Position numbers and translations under genes: made by a program
The notes under the pieces: generated by a model
Seen by the model: the letters and a program-made list of their open reading frames with translations, nothing else
Databases searched by the model: none
Told to the model about the DNA's origin: nothing
Shown: positions 49,458 to 57,914 of the stretch, one piece after another
Position numbering within the stretch: position 1 is the first letter of the stretch
Layout: the number at the start of each line of letters is the position of its first letter
From: an uncultured Prevotella sp.
GTDB taxonomy: Bacteria > Bacteroidota > Bacteroidia > Bacteroidales > Bacteroidaceae
Assembly (NCBI GenBank): GCA_900320905.1
Contig: ONTZ01000007.1
Span: 1 to 64,000 of the forward strand
Length of the DNA: 64,000 bases
Direction of reading: 5' to 3'

Positions 49458-52421
49458 ATGAAGAAAAGTTTTACCATCATCGTATTGGCTCTCATCGCCA
49501 GCATGGCTATAGCACAGACGGGTGTCAGCTTTGAAGTTGACAAAGACCTGCCAGCCCCCAAAACGAAACTCCAGAAATACGACGATAAGGAGATTGCCAA
49601 ACATATTGTCAACATCTCAGGCGTACCCCAAAAACTCCACCGTGTGAAGAAAACCAGTTTTGAAGGCGAGCGCCTGTGCTACCTGGGCGACGACAACTTC
49701 TTCAAGTGTATGGTGCAGGCCTATGCCGACCATCGCCCGCTGATGCTGTCGCCGGATATGGTGTGGCTCATCATCAGCCAGGGGTTCTCCCGCTATGTGA
49801 ATGCGCATACTGAGGAGATGCGCGACCTGTTGGTGTTTCATGAGGGGAAGATGGAACTCGTGACCATCTCCAATAATAATATTCTCTTGCCTAATGGCGA
49901 CTGGGAACTTCTGCTGAACGACTTCTCTGCCTGTATTGCCAAGAATACCAAGGGCGAGTTGGCCGACCTGATGACTGCCAATTTCTCCACCACGGGCATC
50001 ACCGAACGTATCGCCTCACAGGTCTCGCTGATGGATGTCGTCAAGAAATATTTTATCTATACCAGAATCTCAGCCACCTGTGGCATCCCCTCCATCACGC
50101 TCAAAGGCTCACCTGAAGACTGGCAGAAGGTGCTTGATAAGGTGTGCAGCCTGAAGAAATACAATCTGGAAAAATGGGTATCCGAACTGGAGCCCATCCT
50201 GAAGGAGTTTGTCAAAGCCTCCAAGGGGAATCACAACACCTCATTCTGGCAGAGTATCGTCAAGAAGAGACGTATCGACCAGATAATGGCCGGTAATGGG
50301 TGTCTTATCGATCCGAAGAAGATTACCTATCTGGATGGCTGGTTTCTGAAGTTCTTCCCCAATGCGCTGGGTGAAACTCCCGACAGTGTGGTGTGGAACC
50401 ATGATATGCCTCAGGAGATGGTGCGCGTGAGTTTCCGCCAAGTACTCACCGACCCCGATAGCGGCGTGCCGCTCGACACCATCCCCATGCAGTTGTGGGC
50501 AGGTTTCGTGGGCGTCGAGGAAGACGCCAAGACGCATGCCCTCTCGCCCAAGATAGGTTGGCTGGCCCGCATTGCCGATGAGGAATCGGATGAAGTCGCT
50601 CGTCTGAAGGAAGAAGACAAACATATGGAACTTTATATCCACATAGGTAAAGACCAGGAAGTGCCCCATGCACTCTCTAAGATGGATCACATCCGTTCGC
50701 TGCGTCTCGAATTCGGGAACAATCCCGTCGTCATCCCCGAATGGCTGGACAAGATCCAGATAGACAAACTCCGCATTATGGGTCAATTCACCGAAGAGGA
50801 AGAAACGCAGTTGCGCCAGCGGTTCCCCAAAGCTGAGATCCAACGATTTGAGGACATTTTCAAAAGGTCAAAGTTGGTGCTAATAAAAGAATCGAAGGAA
50901 ACGGAACCTGTGAAGGCTGGCGATAAAATCAGTGGCCTGGTGGGGGACGTGGATGGTCCGTTGATGGGTGCTACCGTCTGCGAGATTGATGCAAATGGGC
51001 GTATCTTTGAGTCAACCATCACCGATATAAATGGTGCCTTTTCCATGAAGGTAAAAAATCCCAAAGACCACATCCGTTTCAGTTATGTGGGAATGAGAAC
51101 CGTCACTGTCCCCATCGCCGTGAAGAAATACGAGATTATAATGGAGCTAGTAGAAAACAGAAACCAATACAGATATATACCTGCCGATGGCAAAAAACAG
51201 ACTGGCCTGCCTATTCCGGTACGAGAGGTGGACAACGCCACAAAGCCTATCGATATGTCGGAATTTGAATACGAAGGATTGGTATTTGTAGCAGACTCCC
51301 TCGTCGGTCATGCACCGCCTCGCGACTTCCCGTTCGCAGAGGTTAATGATGAAGGGGTGACGAATGAGAACAACCCACGTGTTCAGGTCAGTCTGACGGA
51401 CGAGGAACAGGCTTTGGTGACATCTGTTAATAATCTTGGTTTCAATATGTTCCGCAAAGTCGGTGCAGAGGAGAGCATCCTTCTGTCGCCCTTGGGCATG
51501 ACCTATGCCCTCGGACTGATCAACAACGGGGCAGCCGGCAAGACGAGGGCTCAAATCAAGAAGGTGTTGGGCTTCGATGGTAAGGAAGACAAAGTCAATG
51601 CATTCTGTCGTAAGATGCTCACGGAGGCGCCCCGACTCGACAGGCTGACCAACATGGAAATCACGAACGAGTTCTTCTCGCCCAAGAGTTCCAAGCCCAA
51701 GCCAGATTTCACGAAGGTGGCCAAGGACCTTTATGACACGCAGTTCCATGAGTCGGAGTCAGACCTGTTGAATTTTACCCTGGTGAACACAATCTACTTC
51801 AAGGGTATTTGGGCGGATAAGTTCCGTAAAGCCGAAACCAAAGACGAGGTGTTCAAAGGTGAGGACGGCAAGGAGATGATAGTGCCGATGATGAACCAGA
51901 GAAACATGTTCTTCTATACCGAGAACGACTTCTGTCAGACGCTCTGCCTGCCTTATAGCAATGGTGCCTATCAGATGATTGTTCTGTTGCCGAAAGAGGG
52001 TAAGACCGTCTGTGAGGTGGCTCAGTCGCTGACGGCAGACAGTTGGGAGAAAATGTATGATCAGATGAAAAGCGTCCGTGTCGATGTGAAGTTGCCGCGC
52101 TTTGAGTCGGAGTCAGAGGTGAATCTCACTGGTATGATGTCGGCACTCATGCCCAATGCTTTCAGTATGAAGAAAGCGGATTTCTCCAATCTCTTCGATT
52201 GGGAATCCTACATCGCCATGGTCAAGCAGAAAGGCCACATCAAGGTCGACGAGACAGGCACCGAGGCAACTGTCACCGAAGCTTTGCAAGGACGTATTAT
52301 GGGACTGGATCTGGCACCGCCTGAAGCAATTCCCTTCCACGCTACACATCCGTTCCTCTATTTCATTAGGGAGTGGTCGACAGGCGCCATCTTCTTCGTC
52401 GGACAGTATATGGGGTCATAG
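49458..52421 (+). CDS. Three-part exported protein: DUF4419-like, carboxypeptidase-regulatory sandwich, serpin
   Basis: 987 residues. Signal peptide (FTIIVLALIASMAIAQ); DUF4419-like domain (about 60-420; DDNFFKCMVQAYADHRPLML, DMVWLIISQGFSRYVN, ITYLDGWFLKFFP); a CarboxypepD_reg-like sandwich (about 485-555; DKISGLVGDVDGPLMGATV); and a serpin (about 645-987) with SPLGMTYALGLINNGAAGKT, TLVNTIYFKGIWADKF, a hinge DETGTEATVTEA (about 931-942) and PFLYFIREWSTGAIFFVGQ. By counting 14 residues from the hinge glycine the P1 residue is Met948 with Gly949 at P1'. About 25-40 residues around the helix F region of the serpin are missing, so inhibitory activity is uncertain. Last gene of the 46221 ECF operon. 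Confidence 0.8.
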   Translation: MKKSFTIIVLALIASMAIAQTGVSFEVDKDLPAPKTKLQKYDDKEIAKHIVNISGVPQKLHRVKKTSFEGERLCYLGDDNFFKCMVQAYADHRPLMLSPDMVWLIISQGFSRYVNAHTEEMRDLLVFHEGKMELVTISNNNILLPNGDWELLLNDFSACIAKNTKGELADLMTANFSTTGITERIASQVSLMDVVKKYFIYTRISATCGIPSITLKGSPEDWQKVLDKVCSLKKYNLEKWVSELEPILKEFVKASKGNHNTSFWQSIVKKRRIDQIMAGNGCLIDPKKITYLDGWFLKFFPNALGETPDSVVWNHDMPQEMVRVSFRQVLTDPDSGVPLDTIPMQLWAGFVGVEEDAKTHALSPKIGWLARIADEESDEVARLKEEDKHMELYIHIGKDQEVPHALSKMDHIRSLRLEFGNNPVVIPEWLDKIQIDKLRIMGQFTEEEETQLRQRFPKAEIQRFEDIFKRSKLVLIKESKETEPVKAGDKISGLVGDVDGPLMGATVCEIDANGRIFESTITDINGAFSMKVKNPKDHIRFSYVGMRTVTVPIAVKKYEIIMELVENRNQYRYIPADGKKQTGLPIPVREVDNATKPIDMSEFEYEGLVFVADSLVGHAPPRDFPFAEVNDEGVTNENNPRVQVSLTDEEQALVTSVNNLGFNMFRKVGAEESILLSPLGMTYALGLINNGAAGKTRAQIKKVLGFDGKEDKVNAFCRKMLTEAPRLDRLTNMEITNEFFSPKSSKPKPDFTKVAKDLYDTQFHESESDLLNFTLVNTIYFKGIWADKFRKAETKDEVFKGEDGKEMIVPMMNQRNMFFYTENDFCQTLCLPYSNGAYQMIVLLPKEGKTVCEVAQSLTADSWEKMYDQMKSVRVDVKLPRFESESEVNLTGMMSALMPNAFSMKKADFSNLFDWESYIAMVKQKGHIKVDETGTEATVTEALQGRIMGLDLAPPEAIPFHATHPFLYFIREWSTGAIFFVGQYMGS

Positions 52422-52458
52422 TGCGCGTTATTATACCAGAAACTGGGGGTAAAGAAAA

Positions 52459-52488
52459 ATGAGAGTATGCCAATCGGCATACCCTCAT
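52459..52488 (+). terminator. Intrinsic terminator of the DUF4419/serpin operon
   Basis: ATGAG.GTATGCC (52459-52471) pairs with GGCATAC.CTCAT (52476-52488), one mismatch, loop AATC. The following T-run is poor (TTAAGG), so termination may be partial. Confidence 0.5.
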
Positions 52489-52543
52489 TAAGGCTTACTC
52501 GTCAGGTTCCTCTAGGTTAGGTCGAAAATAGTAATATATAAAA

Positions 52544-52594
52544 CCCTGACTTAACCCTGACTTAACCCTGAGGTAGTCCTGAGGTAGTCCTGTG
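52544..52594. repeat. Five tandem 11-bp repeats
   Basis: Units begin at 52544, 52555, 52566, 52577 and 52588 (CCCTGACTTAA twice, CCCTGAGGTAG, TCCTGAGGTAG, TCCTGTG). The 11-bp period equals one helical turn; the array lies about 80 bases upstream of the next promoter. Confidence 0.5.
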
Positions 52595-52670
52595 TCGCTT
52601 CTACCGTTCATTGATGCCGCATAGATAATCAAAAATTTTCAAACTGCCGTTATTTTTTTTGTCTGATTTC

Positions 52671-52701
52671 TTGGTAGTCTCATATTTTTTTTTTATCTTT
52701 G
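52671..52701 (+). promoter_or_regulatory. Promoter of the hydrolase-HAD gene
   Basis: TTGG (52671-52674) and TATCTTTG (52694-52701) with a 19-base spacer that includes nine T. The ATG at 52715 gives a leader of only about 8 bases. Confidence 0.65.
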
Positions 52702-52714
52702 CGCCATCATATTG

Positions 52715-53713
52715 ATGGAACAGACGAATCCTTATATCAAGCAGTTTCCCGAATTGTTCAAAGGGAAGAAAGTAATGTATGTCCACGGCTTTGCGTCGTC
52801 GGGACAGAGTGGAACGGTGACTCGTATCCGCGAGGTACTGCCCAACGCCACGGTGATAGCCCCCGACCTGCCCGTCCGTCCGGAGGAGGCGATGGCACTG
52901 TTGTGTGAGACCTGTAGCAGGGAAAAGCCCGACCTGATCATCGGCACGTCGATGGGCGGCATGTATGCCGAGATGCTCTATGGCTATGACCGCATCTTAG
53001 TGAACCCTGCCTTGCAGATGGGCGACACGATGAAGGATCACGGGATGATGGGGGCCCAGCACTTCCAGAACCCGCGACAGGATGGCGTGCAGGACTTCAT
53101 CGTGACCAAGGCATTGGTGAAAGAATACAAGGAGATGACGGAGCACTGTTTCGAGGGTGTCAGCGACGAGGAGCGGGGACGTGTGTGGGGACTCTTCGGC
53201 GACGAGGATACGACGGTAAATACCTACGACCTTTTCCGCAGCAATTATCCGAAAGCCATTCGCTTCCACGGGGAGCATCGCATGAACGATAAATCCTTCA
53301 TGCACTCCGTGGTGCCTGTCATCCGTTGGATCGACGACAGACAGGAGGGACGTGAGCGCCCCATCGTCTATATTGGCGTGGAAACACTTTCCGATATCTA
53401 CGAGGCACCGAGGAGTTCGATGCAGAAGACGGTCAGGAAACTGATAGAGAACTATCAGGTGTTCTTCGTGGCAGCGGCTCCGCCCGATGCCGCCTATTAT
53501 GCCGACGTGAACCTATGGCTCTATGACTATGTCAACGTTCCGGCGTGGAATCATACCGTATTTACGGTGCGTCGTGACCTGCTCTATGGCGACTATTTCA
53601 TTGGCATGGAAGAAGATTGGTCGGGGATGGCAACACACCTACAGTTTGGCAGCGATACCTTCAAGACATGGGACGACATTGCGACGTTTTTTGAGCGTCT
53701 GGATGGACAATAA
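52715..53713 (+). CDS. YqiA/YcfP-type alpha/beta hydrolase fused to a HAD-like domain
   Basis: ATG 52715 is preferred to the TTG three bases earlier. The 332 residues fall into an N-terminal alpha/beta hydrolase (about 18-205: VMYVHGFASSGQSGTVTRIR, nucleophile in LIIGTSMGGMYAE, histidine in MHSVVPVIRWI) of the YqiA/UPF0227 type and a C-terminal part (about 212-332: IVYIGVETLSDIYEAPRSSM, FVAAAPPDAAYYADVNLWLY) that resembles NT5C-type HAD 5'-nucleotidases, though the usual DxD nucleophile loop is not visible (VETL). Fusion of the two is unusual; cytosolic esterase activity is likely, phosphatase activity doubtful. Confidence 0.7.
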   Translation: MEQTNPYIKQFPELFKGKKVMYVHGFASSGQSGTVTRIREVLPNATVIAPDLPVRPEEAMALLCETCSREKPDLIIGTSMGGMYAEMLYGYDRILVNPALQMGDTMKDHGMMGAQHFQNPRQDGVQDFIVTKALVKEYKEMTEHCFEGVSDEERGRVWGLFGDEDTTVNTYDLFRSNYPKAIRFHGEHRMNDKSFMHSVVPVIRWIDDRQEGRERPIVYIGVETLSDIYEAPRSSMQKTVRKLIENYQVFFVAAAPPDAAYYADVNLWLYDYVNVPAWNHTVFTVRRDLLYGDYFIGMEEDWSGMATHLQFGSDTFKTWDDIATFFERLDGQ

Positions 53714-53737
53714 GGAACTAATATAGTAATTTATAAT

Positions 53738-54442
53738 ATGTCTAACTCTTTAAAAAAACAAATGACAATGAAAAAGTATTTTGCTGAAATGGTGGGCACT
53801 ATGGTGCTTGTGTTGATGGGCTGCGGTGTGGCCGTGAGTCTGGGTTGTGATCCTGTAAACAACATTCCCGCTGTGGTTGGTACGGCTTTTGCCTTCGGAC
53901 TGGCAGTGGTGGCAATGGCTTATACCATCGGTGGTATCAGCGGCTGTCATATCAATCCCGCCATCACACTGGGTTGCTTCCTCAGCGGTCGTATGAGCAG
54001 TAAGGATTGTGGTATGTATATGCTCTTCCAGGTGATTGGCGCTTTCATTGGCTCACTGTTGTTATACATCCTCACCGAGAATGTTCCGGGTCTCGATGGT
54101 ACTGGTGCCAATGATTTGCAGGCCAATGTGAGTATGCTGGGCGGACTCCTGGCAGAGATTATATTCACCTGTGTGTTTGTGCTCGTGGTATTAGGTGCTA
54201 CCGCCAAGACTAACGGGGCTACTAATAATTTCGCAGGTCTCGCCATCGGGCTGTCGCTTATCCTGGTTCATCTGGTCTGCATCCGTTACACTGGTACATC
54301 AGTTAACCCTGCCCGTTCCATCGCTCCCGCTATCTTCGAGGGCGGCACAGCACTGACTAACCTATGGATATTCATCATCGGTCCGTTTGTGGGCGGTGCA
54401 CTGGCTGCTGGTATCTGGAAAGTCATCGATACGGAAAAGTAG
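53738..54442 (+). CDS. Aquaporin (MIP family)
   Basis: 234 residues, six membrane segments and the two half-helix motifs: CHINPAITLG (first NPA) and TGTSVNPARSIAPA (second NPA, with the selectivity-filter arginine). It passes water and possibly small neutral solutes across the inner membrane. AqpZ-like length and short loops suggest a water channel rather than a glycerol channel. ATGs at 53762 and 53768 (MKKYFAEMVGTM) are alternative starts; the first ATG adds 10 residues before the usual family beginning. Confidence 0.9.
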   Translation: MSNSLKKQMTMKKYFAEMVGTMVLVLMGCGVAVSLGCDPVNNIPAVVGTAFAFGLAVVAMAYTIGGISGCHINPAITLGCFLSGRMSSKDCGMYMLFQVIGAFIGSLLLYILTENVPGLDGTGANDLQANVSMLGGLLAEIIFTCVFVLVVLGATAKTNGATNNFAGLAIGLSLILVHLVCIRYTGTSVNPARSIAPAIFEGGTALTNLWIFIIGPFVGGALAAGIWKVIDTEK

Positions 54443-54454
54443 TAGTTGGAAAAC

Positions 54455-54504
54455 AAAAAATCCCCGAAAGTTGATTGGCTTTCGGGGATTTTTTAGTAAC
54501 TTTG
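54455..54504 (+). promoter_or_regulatory. Hairpin promoter of the TolC/efflux operon
   Basis: AAAAAATCCCCGAAAG (54455-54470) pairs perfectly with CTTTCGGGGATTTTTT (54479-54494), loop TTGATTGG. The -7 box TAACTTTG is at 54497-54504, directly after the T-tract. It can terminate the aquaporin gene and, in the other direction, also has A/T tracts on both sides. Confidence 0.7.
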
Positions 54505-54536
54505 CAGCGCAAAAAGATATCATCGAAATAGGAATA

Positions 54537-55871
54537 ATGAAGAAATTTTTTTTATTGACAGGAATGATGCTGGTGGTGGGCACAGCCTTCGCACAGAAAC
54601 AGTGGTCGTTGCAGGACTGCATTGACTATGCACTGGCCAATAACATCACCCTGAAAAAGTCCCAACTCCAAAAGGAGAGTGCAACGGAGGATCTGAAAGG
54701 TGCTAAGGCGGCATTGCTGCCCTCAGTGAGTGCCTCGACCAACCAGAGTCTGGGCTACCAGCCGTGGAAGGACACAGGCTTGATGACCGTGACTAACGGC
54801 GTAGTGAACTCGAATATCAAGAAGACTTCGTACAACGGCAATTATTCTGTGAACGGACAGTGGACTGTCTGGAACGGAGGCCGAAATACCAAGACGGTAA
54901 CGCTCGACCAACTGGCAGAGCAACAGGCTGACCTGCAGATGCAGGAAACGGCAAACAGCATTCAGGAACGCATTGCCCAGATATTCTCACAGATACTCTA
55001 TTTGGATGAGAATGTGAAGGTGAGCGAGCAGATGTTGGAAACCAGTAAGAAGAATGAGGAACGCGGACAGGAAATGCTGAACGTAGGTAAGATGTCGAAG
55101 GCTGATGTGGCCCAACTCACCTCACAGCGCGCCAACGACGAATTCAGCATTGTGGAGGCGCAGAGTCAACTGTTGAACTACAAACTCCAATTGAAGCAAC
55201 TCTTGGAGATTACCGATGAACAAGACTTCGATGTGAAGATCCCTGAGATTAGCGAGGCCCAGATACTCTCGGAGATTCCAGCCTTGCAGGCCGTCTATGA
55301 GCAGGCACTGTTGAGCCGTCCGGAGTTGGAGCGCTCGCGTTTGGCTATCAAGAGCAGCGGCGTGAGTCTCGATATCGCCAAAGCCGGCTGGATGCCCAGC
55401 GTGAGCCTGACGGGCGGTGTGACCACCTCGACTAACTCGTTGAGTGACAATGGGTGGGGCTCGCAGATGAAGACCAACGTGAACACCAACGTGGGTGTGG
55501 GTGTGAGTGTGCCCATCTACGATGCCCGTTCGACGAAGACCGCCGTGAACAAGGCGAAGATACAGCAGTTGCAGGCACAACTCGACTTACAGGATCAGCA
55601 GAAGACACTCTACAGTGATATCCAGCAGTATTGGCTCAACGCTACGACGAACCAGATGAAGTACAAGGCATCGATGAGCAGCGTAGAGAGTGCGCAAATG
55701 AGTTACGACCTGTTGTCGGAACAGTTCCGTCTGGGACTAAAGAACATCGTAGAACTGTTGGCGGGAAAGGACAACCTGTTACAGGCACAACAGAACCAGT
55801 TGCAATCGAAGTACCAGACCATCTACAACAAGCAGATGCTGGATTTTTACAAAACCGGAGAAATCAAGTAA
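54537..55871 (+). CDS. TolC-family outer-membrane efflux protein
   Basis: Start taken at ATG 54537 (signal peptide FFLLTGMMLVVGTAFAQ); the longer frame runs through the hairpin promoter. The 444 residues show TolC repeats with SLQDCIDYALANNITLKKSQ near the N-terminus and SVESAQMSYDLLSEQFRLGL near the C-terminus, with long coiled-coil stretches rich in Q. It forms the outer-membrane channel of the efflux system encoded by the following genes (31 bases to 55903). Confidence 0.9.
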   Translation: MKKFFLLTGMMLVVGTAFAQKQWSLQDCIDYALANNITLKKSQLQKESATEDLKGAKAALLPSVSASTNQSLGYQPWKDTGLMTVTNGVVNSNIKKTSYNGNYSVNGQWTVWNGGRNTKTVTLDQLAEQQADLQMQETANSIQERIAQIFSQILYLDENVKVSEQMLETSKKNEERGQEMLNVGKMSKADVAQLTSQRANDEFSIVEAQSQLLNYKLQLKQLLEITDEQDFDVKIPEISEAQILSEIPALQAVYEQALLSRPELERSRLAIKSSGVSLDIAKAGWMPSVSLTGGVTTSTNSLSDNGWGSQMKTNVNTNVGVGVSVPIYDARSTKTAVNKAKIQQLQAQLDLQDQQKTLYSDIQQYWLNATTNQMKYKASMSSVESAQMSYDLLSEQFRLGLKNIVELLAGKDNLLQAQQNQLQSKYQTIYNKQMLDFYKTGEIK

Positions 55872-55902
55872 AGGTGAAAAGATAAAACAGTTATAATAAG
55901 AT

Positions 55903-57150
55903 ATGAAGAAGATTGGACAGAAAGGATGGATTGCCATCGCCGTGATCGTCGTGGTCATCATCGCATTATGGAAATGCTCTGGCGGTAAGAAGGAAGAAAA
56001 GGTGACGTTTGAGACAGCCAAGGTGGAGAAGGGGAATATCCAGACCTCCATCACTGCCACAGGTACCATCGAACCCGTAACCAGTGTTACCGTGGGTACA
56101 CAGGTGTCAGGTATTGTGAGTCGTCTCTATGTGGACTACAACTCTGTGGTGAAGCGCGGACAGGTGATAGCCGAACTGGATCGTACCAACCTGATTAGTG
56201 AGTTGAATGCCCAGAAGGCCAGTCTGGCCTCGGCACAGAGTTCGCTGAACTACCAGCAGAGTAATTATGAGCGCTATAAGACCCTTTTCGACAAAGGACT
56301 GGTGAGTGCCGACGAATATGAGAGTGCCCGTCTGCAGTATGAGCAAGCCAAGCAGCAGGTTGCACAGTCACGTGAGAGTGTGCAGCGTGCCCAGACGAAC
56401 CTCGGCTACGCCACCATTACCTCACCCATCGACGGTGTGGTATTGTCGAAAGCCGTAGAAGAAGGTCAGACGGTGGCAGCCTCATTCAATACCCCAGAAC
56501 TCTTCACCATCGCCCAGGATCTGACGAATATGCGTGTGATTGCTGACATCGACGAGGCTGATATTGGCGGTGTGAAAGAAGGTCAGCGTGTGACGTTCAC
56601 TGTCGACGCCTTCCCCGAAGATACCTTTGAGGGCTCCGTGACGCAAGTGCGCCAGCAGCCTACCACTGAGAGTAATGTGGTGACTTATGAGGTGGTGATT
56701 AGTGCGCCCAATGTGGACTTGAAACTGAAGCCAGGACTGACGGCTAACGTCACTATCTTCACTTTGGAGAAAAACGACGTGCTCACCGTGCCAGCCAAGG
56801 CGCTGCGCTTCCAACCCAACGAGGCTCTTCTGAAGGAAGGCCAGACCATCGAGGACTGCGAGGGCATGCGTAAGGTATGGACCTTGGAGAACAATGTATT
56901 CAAGGCTCATAAAGTGGAAACAGGCACAACCAATGGTGTGATGACGGAGATTACTGGTGGCATCGCCGAGGGTACGGAGGTGCTGACAGAATTCAATATC
57001 TCTGGCGGTGAGATGGCTATGCCACAGGGTGCACAGGGAGGAAATCCCTTTATGCCACGTCCGAGGGGCGCCGCCAACAGAGGCGGTCAGGCAGGTCAGG
57101 GAGGACAGAATGCAAACGGTGGCGCACAAGCCCCAAGAAGAGCACAATAA
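55903..57150 (+). CDS. MacA-like periplasmic adaptor (HlyD family)
   Basis: 415 residues: N-terminal membrane anchor (about 8-22, IAVIVVVIIALWK), lipoyl/barrel-sandwich halves (VTSVTVGTQVSGIVSRLYVD and GYATITSPIDGVVLSKAVEE) around an alpha-helical hairpin, then beta-barrel and membrane-proximal domains, and a Q/G/N-rich tail of about 40 residues. It links the ABC transporter (57154/57915) with the TolC-like channel. The layout and order are those of MacAB-TolC. 3 bases to 57154. Confidence 0.9.
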   Translation: MKKIGQKGWIAIAVIVVVIIALWKCSGGKKEEKVTFETAKVEKGNIQTSITATGTIEPVTSVTVGTQVSGIVSRLYVDYNSVVKRGQVIAELDRTNLISELNAQKASLASAQSSLNYQQSNYERYKTLFDKGLVSADEYESARLQYEQAKQQVAQSRESVQRAQTNLGYATITSPIDGVVLSKAVEEGQTVAASFNTPELFTIAQDLTNMRVIADIDEADIGGVKEGQRVTFTVDAFPEDTFEGSVTQVRQQPTTESNVVTYEVVISAPNVDLKLKPGLTANVTIFTLEKNDVLTVPAKALRFQPNEALLKEGQTIEDCEGMRKVWTLENNVFKAHKVETGTTNGVMTEITGGIAEGTEVLTEFNISGGEMAMPQGAQGGNPFMPRPRGAANRGGQAGQGGQNANGGAQAPRRAQ

Positions 57151-57153
57151 GGT

Positions 57154-57912
57154 ATGGCTGAAGACAATAGAAAAGTAGTCATCGAACTGCAGAATGTGAA
57201 GCGTTACTTCCAGGTGGGTTCAGAGACAGTGAAGGCTCTGCGCGGTGTCTCGTTCAAGATTTACGAGGGCGAGTTCGTTACCATTCAGGGTACCTCCGGC
57301 TCGGGAAAGTCAACGCTACTGAACCAGTTGGGCTGTCTTGACACTCCCACGAGTGGAGAGTACTTCCTCGATGGCATCAGCGTGCGTACGATGTCGAAGA
57401 CCAAACGTGCCCGTCTGCGCAACCGTAAGATTGGCTTCGTGTTTCAGAGTTATAATTTGTTACCGAAGACAACAGCCTTGGAGAATGTGGAGTTGCCGCT
57501 GATGTATAATTCTGAAATATCCGCTACCGAGCGTCGGGAGAGAGCCATCAAGGCCTTGGAGGCTGTAGGGCTGGGTGACCGTATGTATCATAAGTCGAAC
57601 CAGATGTCAGGTGGACAGATGCAGCGCGTCGCTATCGCCCGTGCCTTGGTGAATGACCCCGCCGTGCTTTTGGCTGACGAAGCCACAGGTAACCTCGACA
57701 CCCGTACCTCATTCGAGATGCTTGTGCTCTTCCAGGAACTCTATAAGCAGGGCAACACAATCATCTTCGTGACCCACAACCCAGAGATTGCGGAATATGC
57801 CAGCAGGAATATCAACCTGCGCGACGGTAAGATCCGTGAGGATACCATCAATACGAATATCAAGTCGGCTGCCGAGGCTTTAGCCTTGCTGCCGGCACCA
57901 AATGACGATTAA
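57154..57912 (+). CDS. ABC transporter ATP-binding protein (MacB/LolD type)
   Basis: 252 residues with Walker [10 protein letters not shown] (46-54), signature [15 protein letters not shown], Walker [13 protein letters not shown] and a switch histidine in FVTHNPE. MacB/LolD-type three-gene order (adaptor, ATPase, permease as separate proteins) is the common split form in Bacteroidota. Powers export or substrate extrusion by the neighbouring permease. 2 bases to 57915. Confidence 0.92.
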   Translation: MAEDNRKVVIELQNVKRYFQVGSETVKALRGVSFKIYEGEFVTIQGTSGSGKSTLLNQLGCLDTPTSGEYFLDGISVRTMSKTKRARLRNRKIGFVFQSYNLLPKTTALENVELPLMYNSEISATERRERAIKALEAVGLGDRMYHKSNQMSGGQMQRVAIARALVNDPAVLLADEATGNLDTRTSFEMLVLFQELYKQGNTIIFVTHNPEIAEYASRNINLRDGKIREDTINTNIKSAAEALALLPAPNDD

Positions 57913-57914
57913 TA

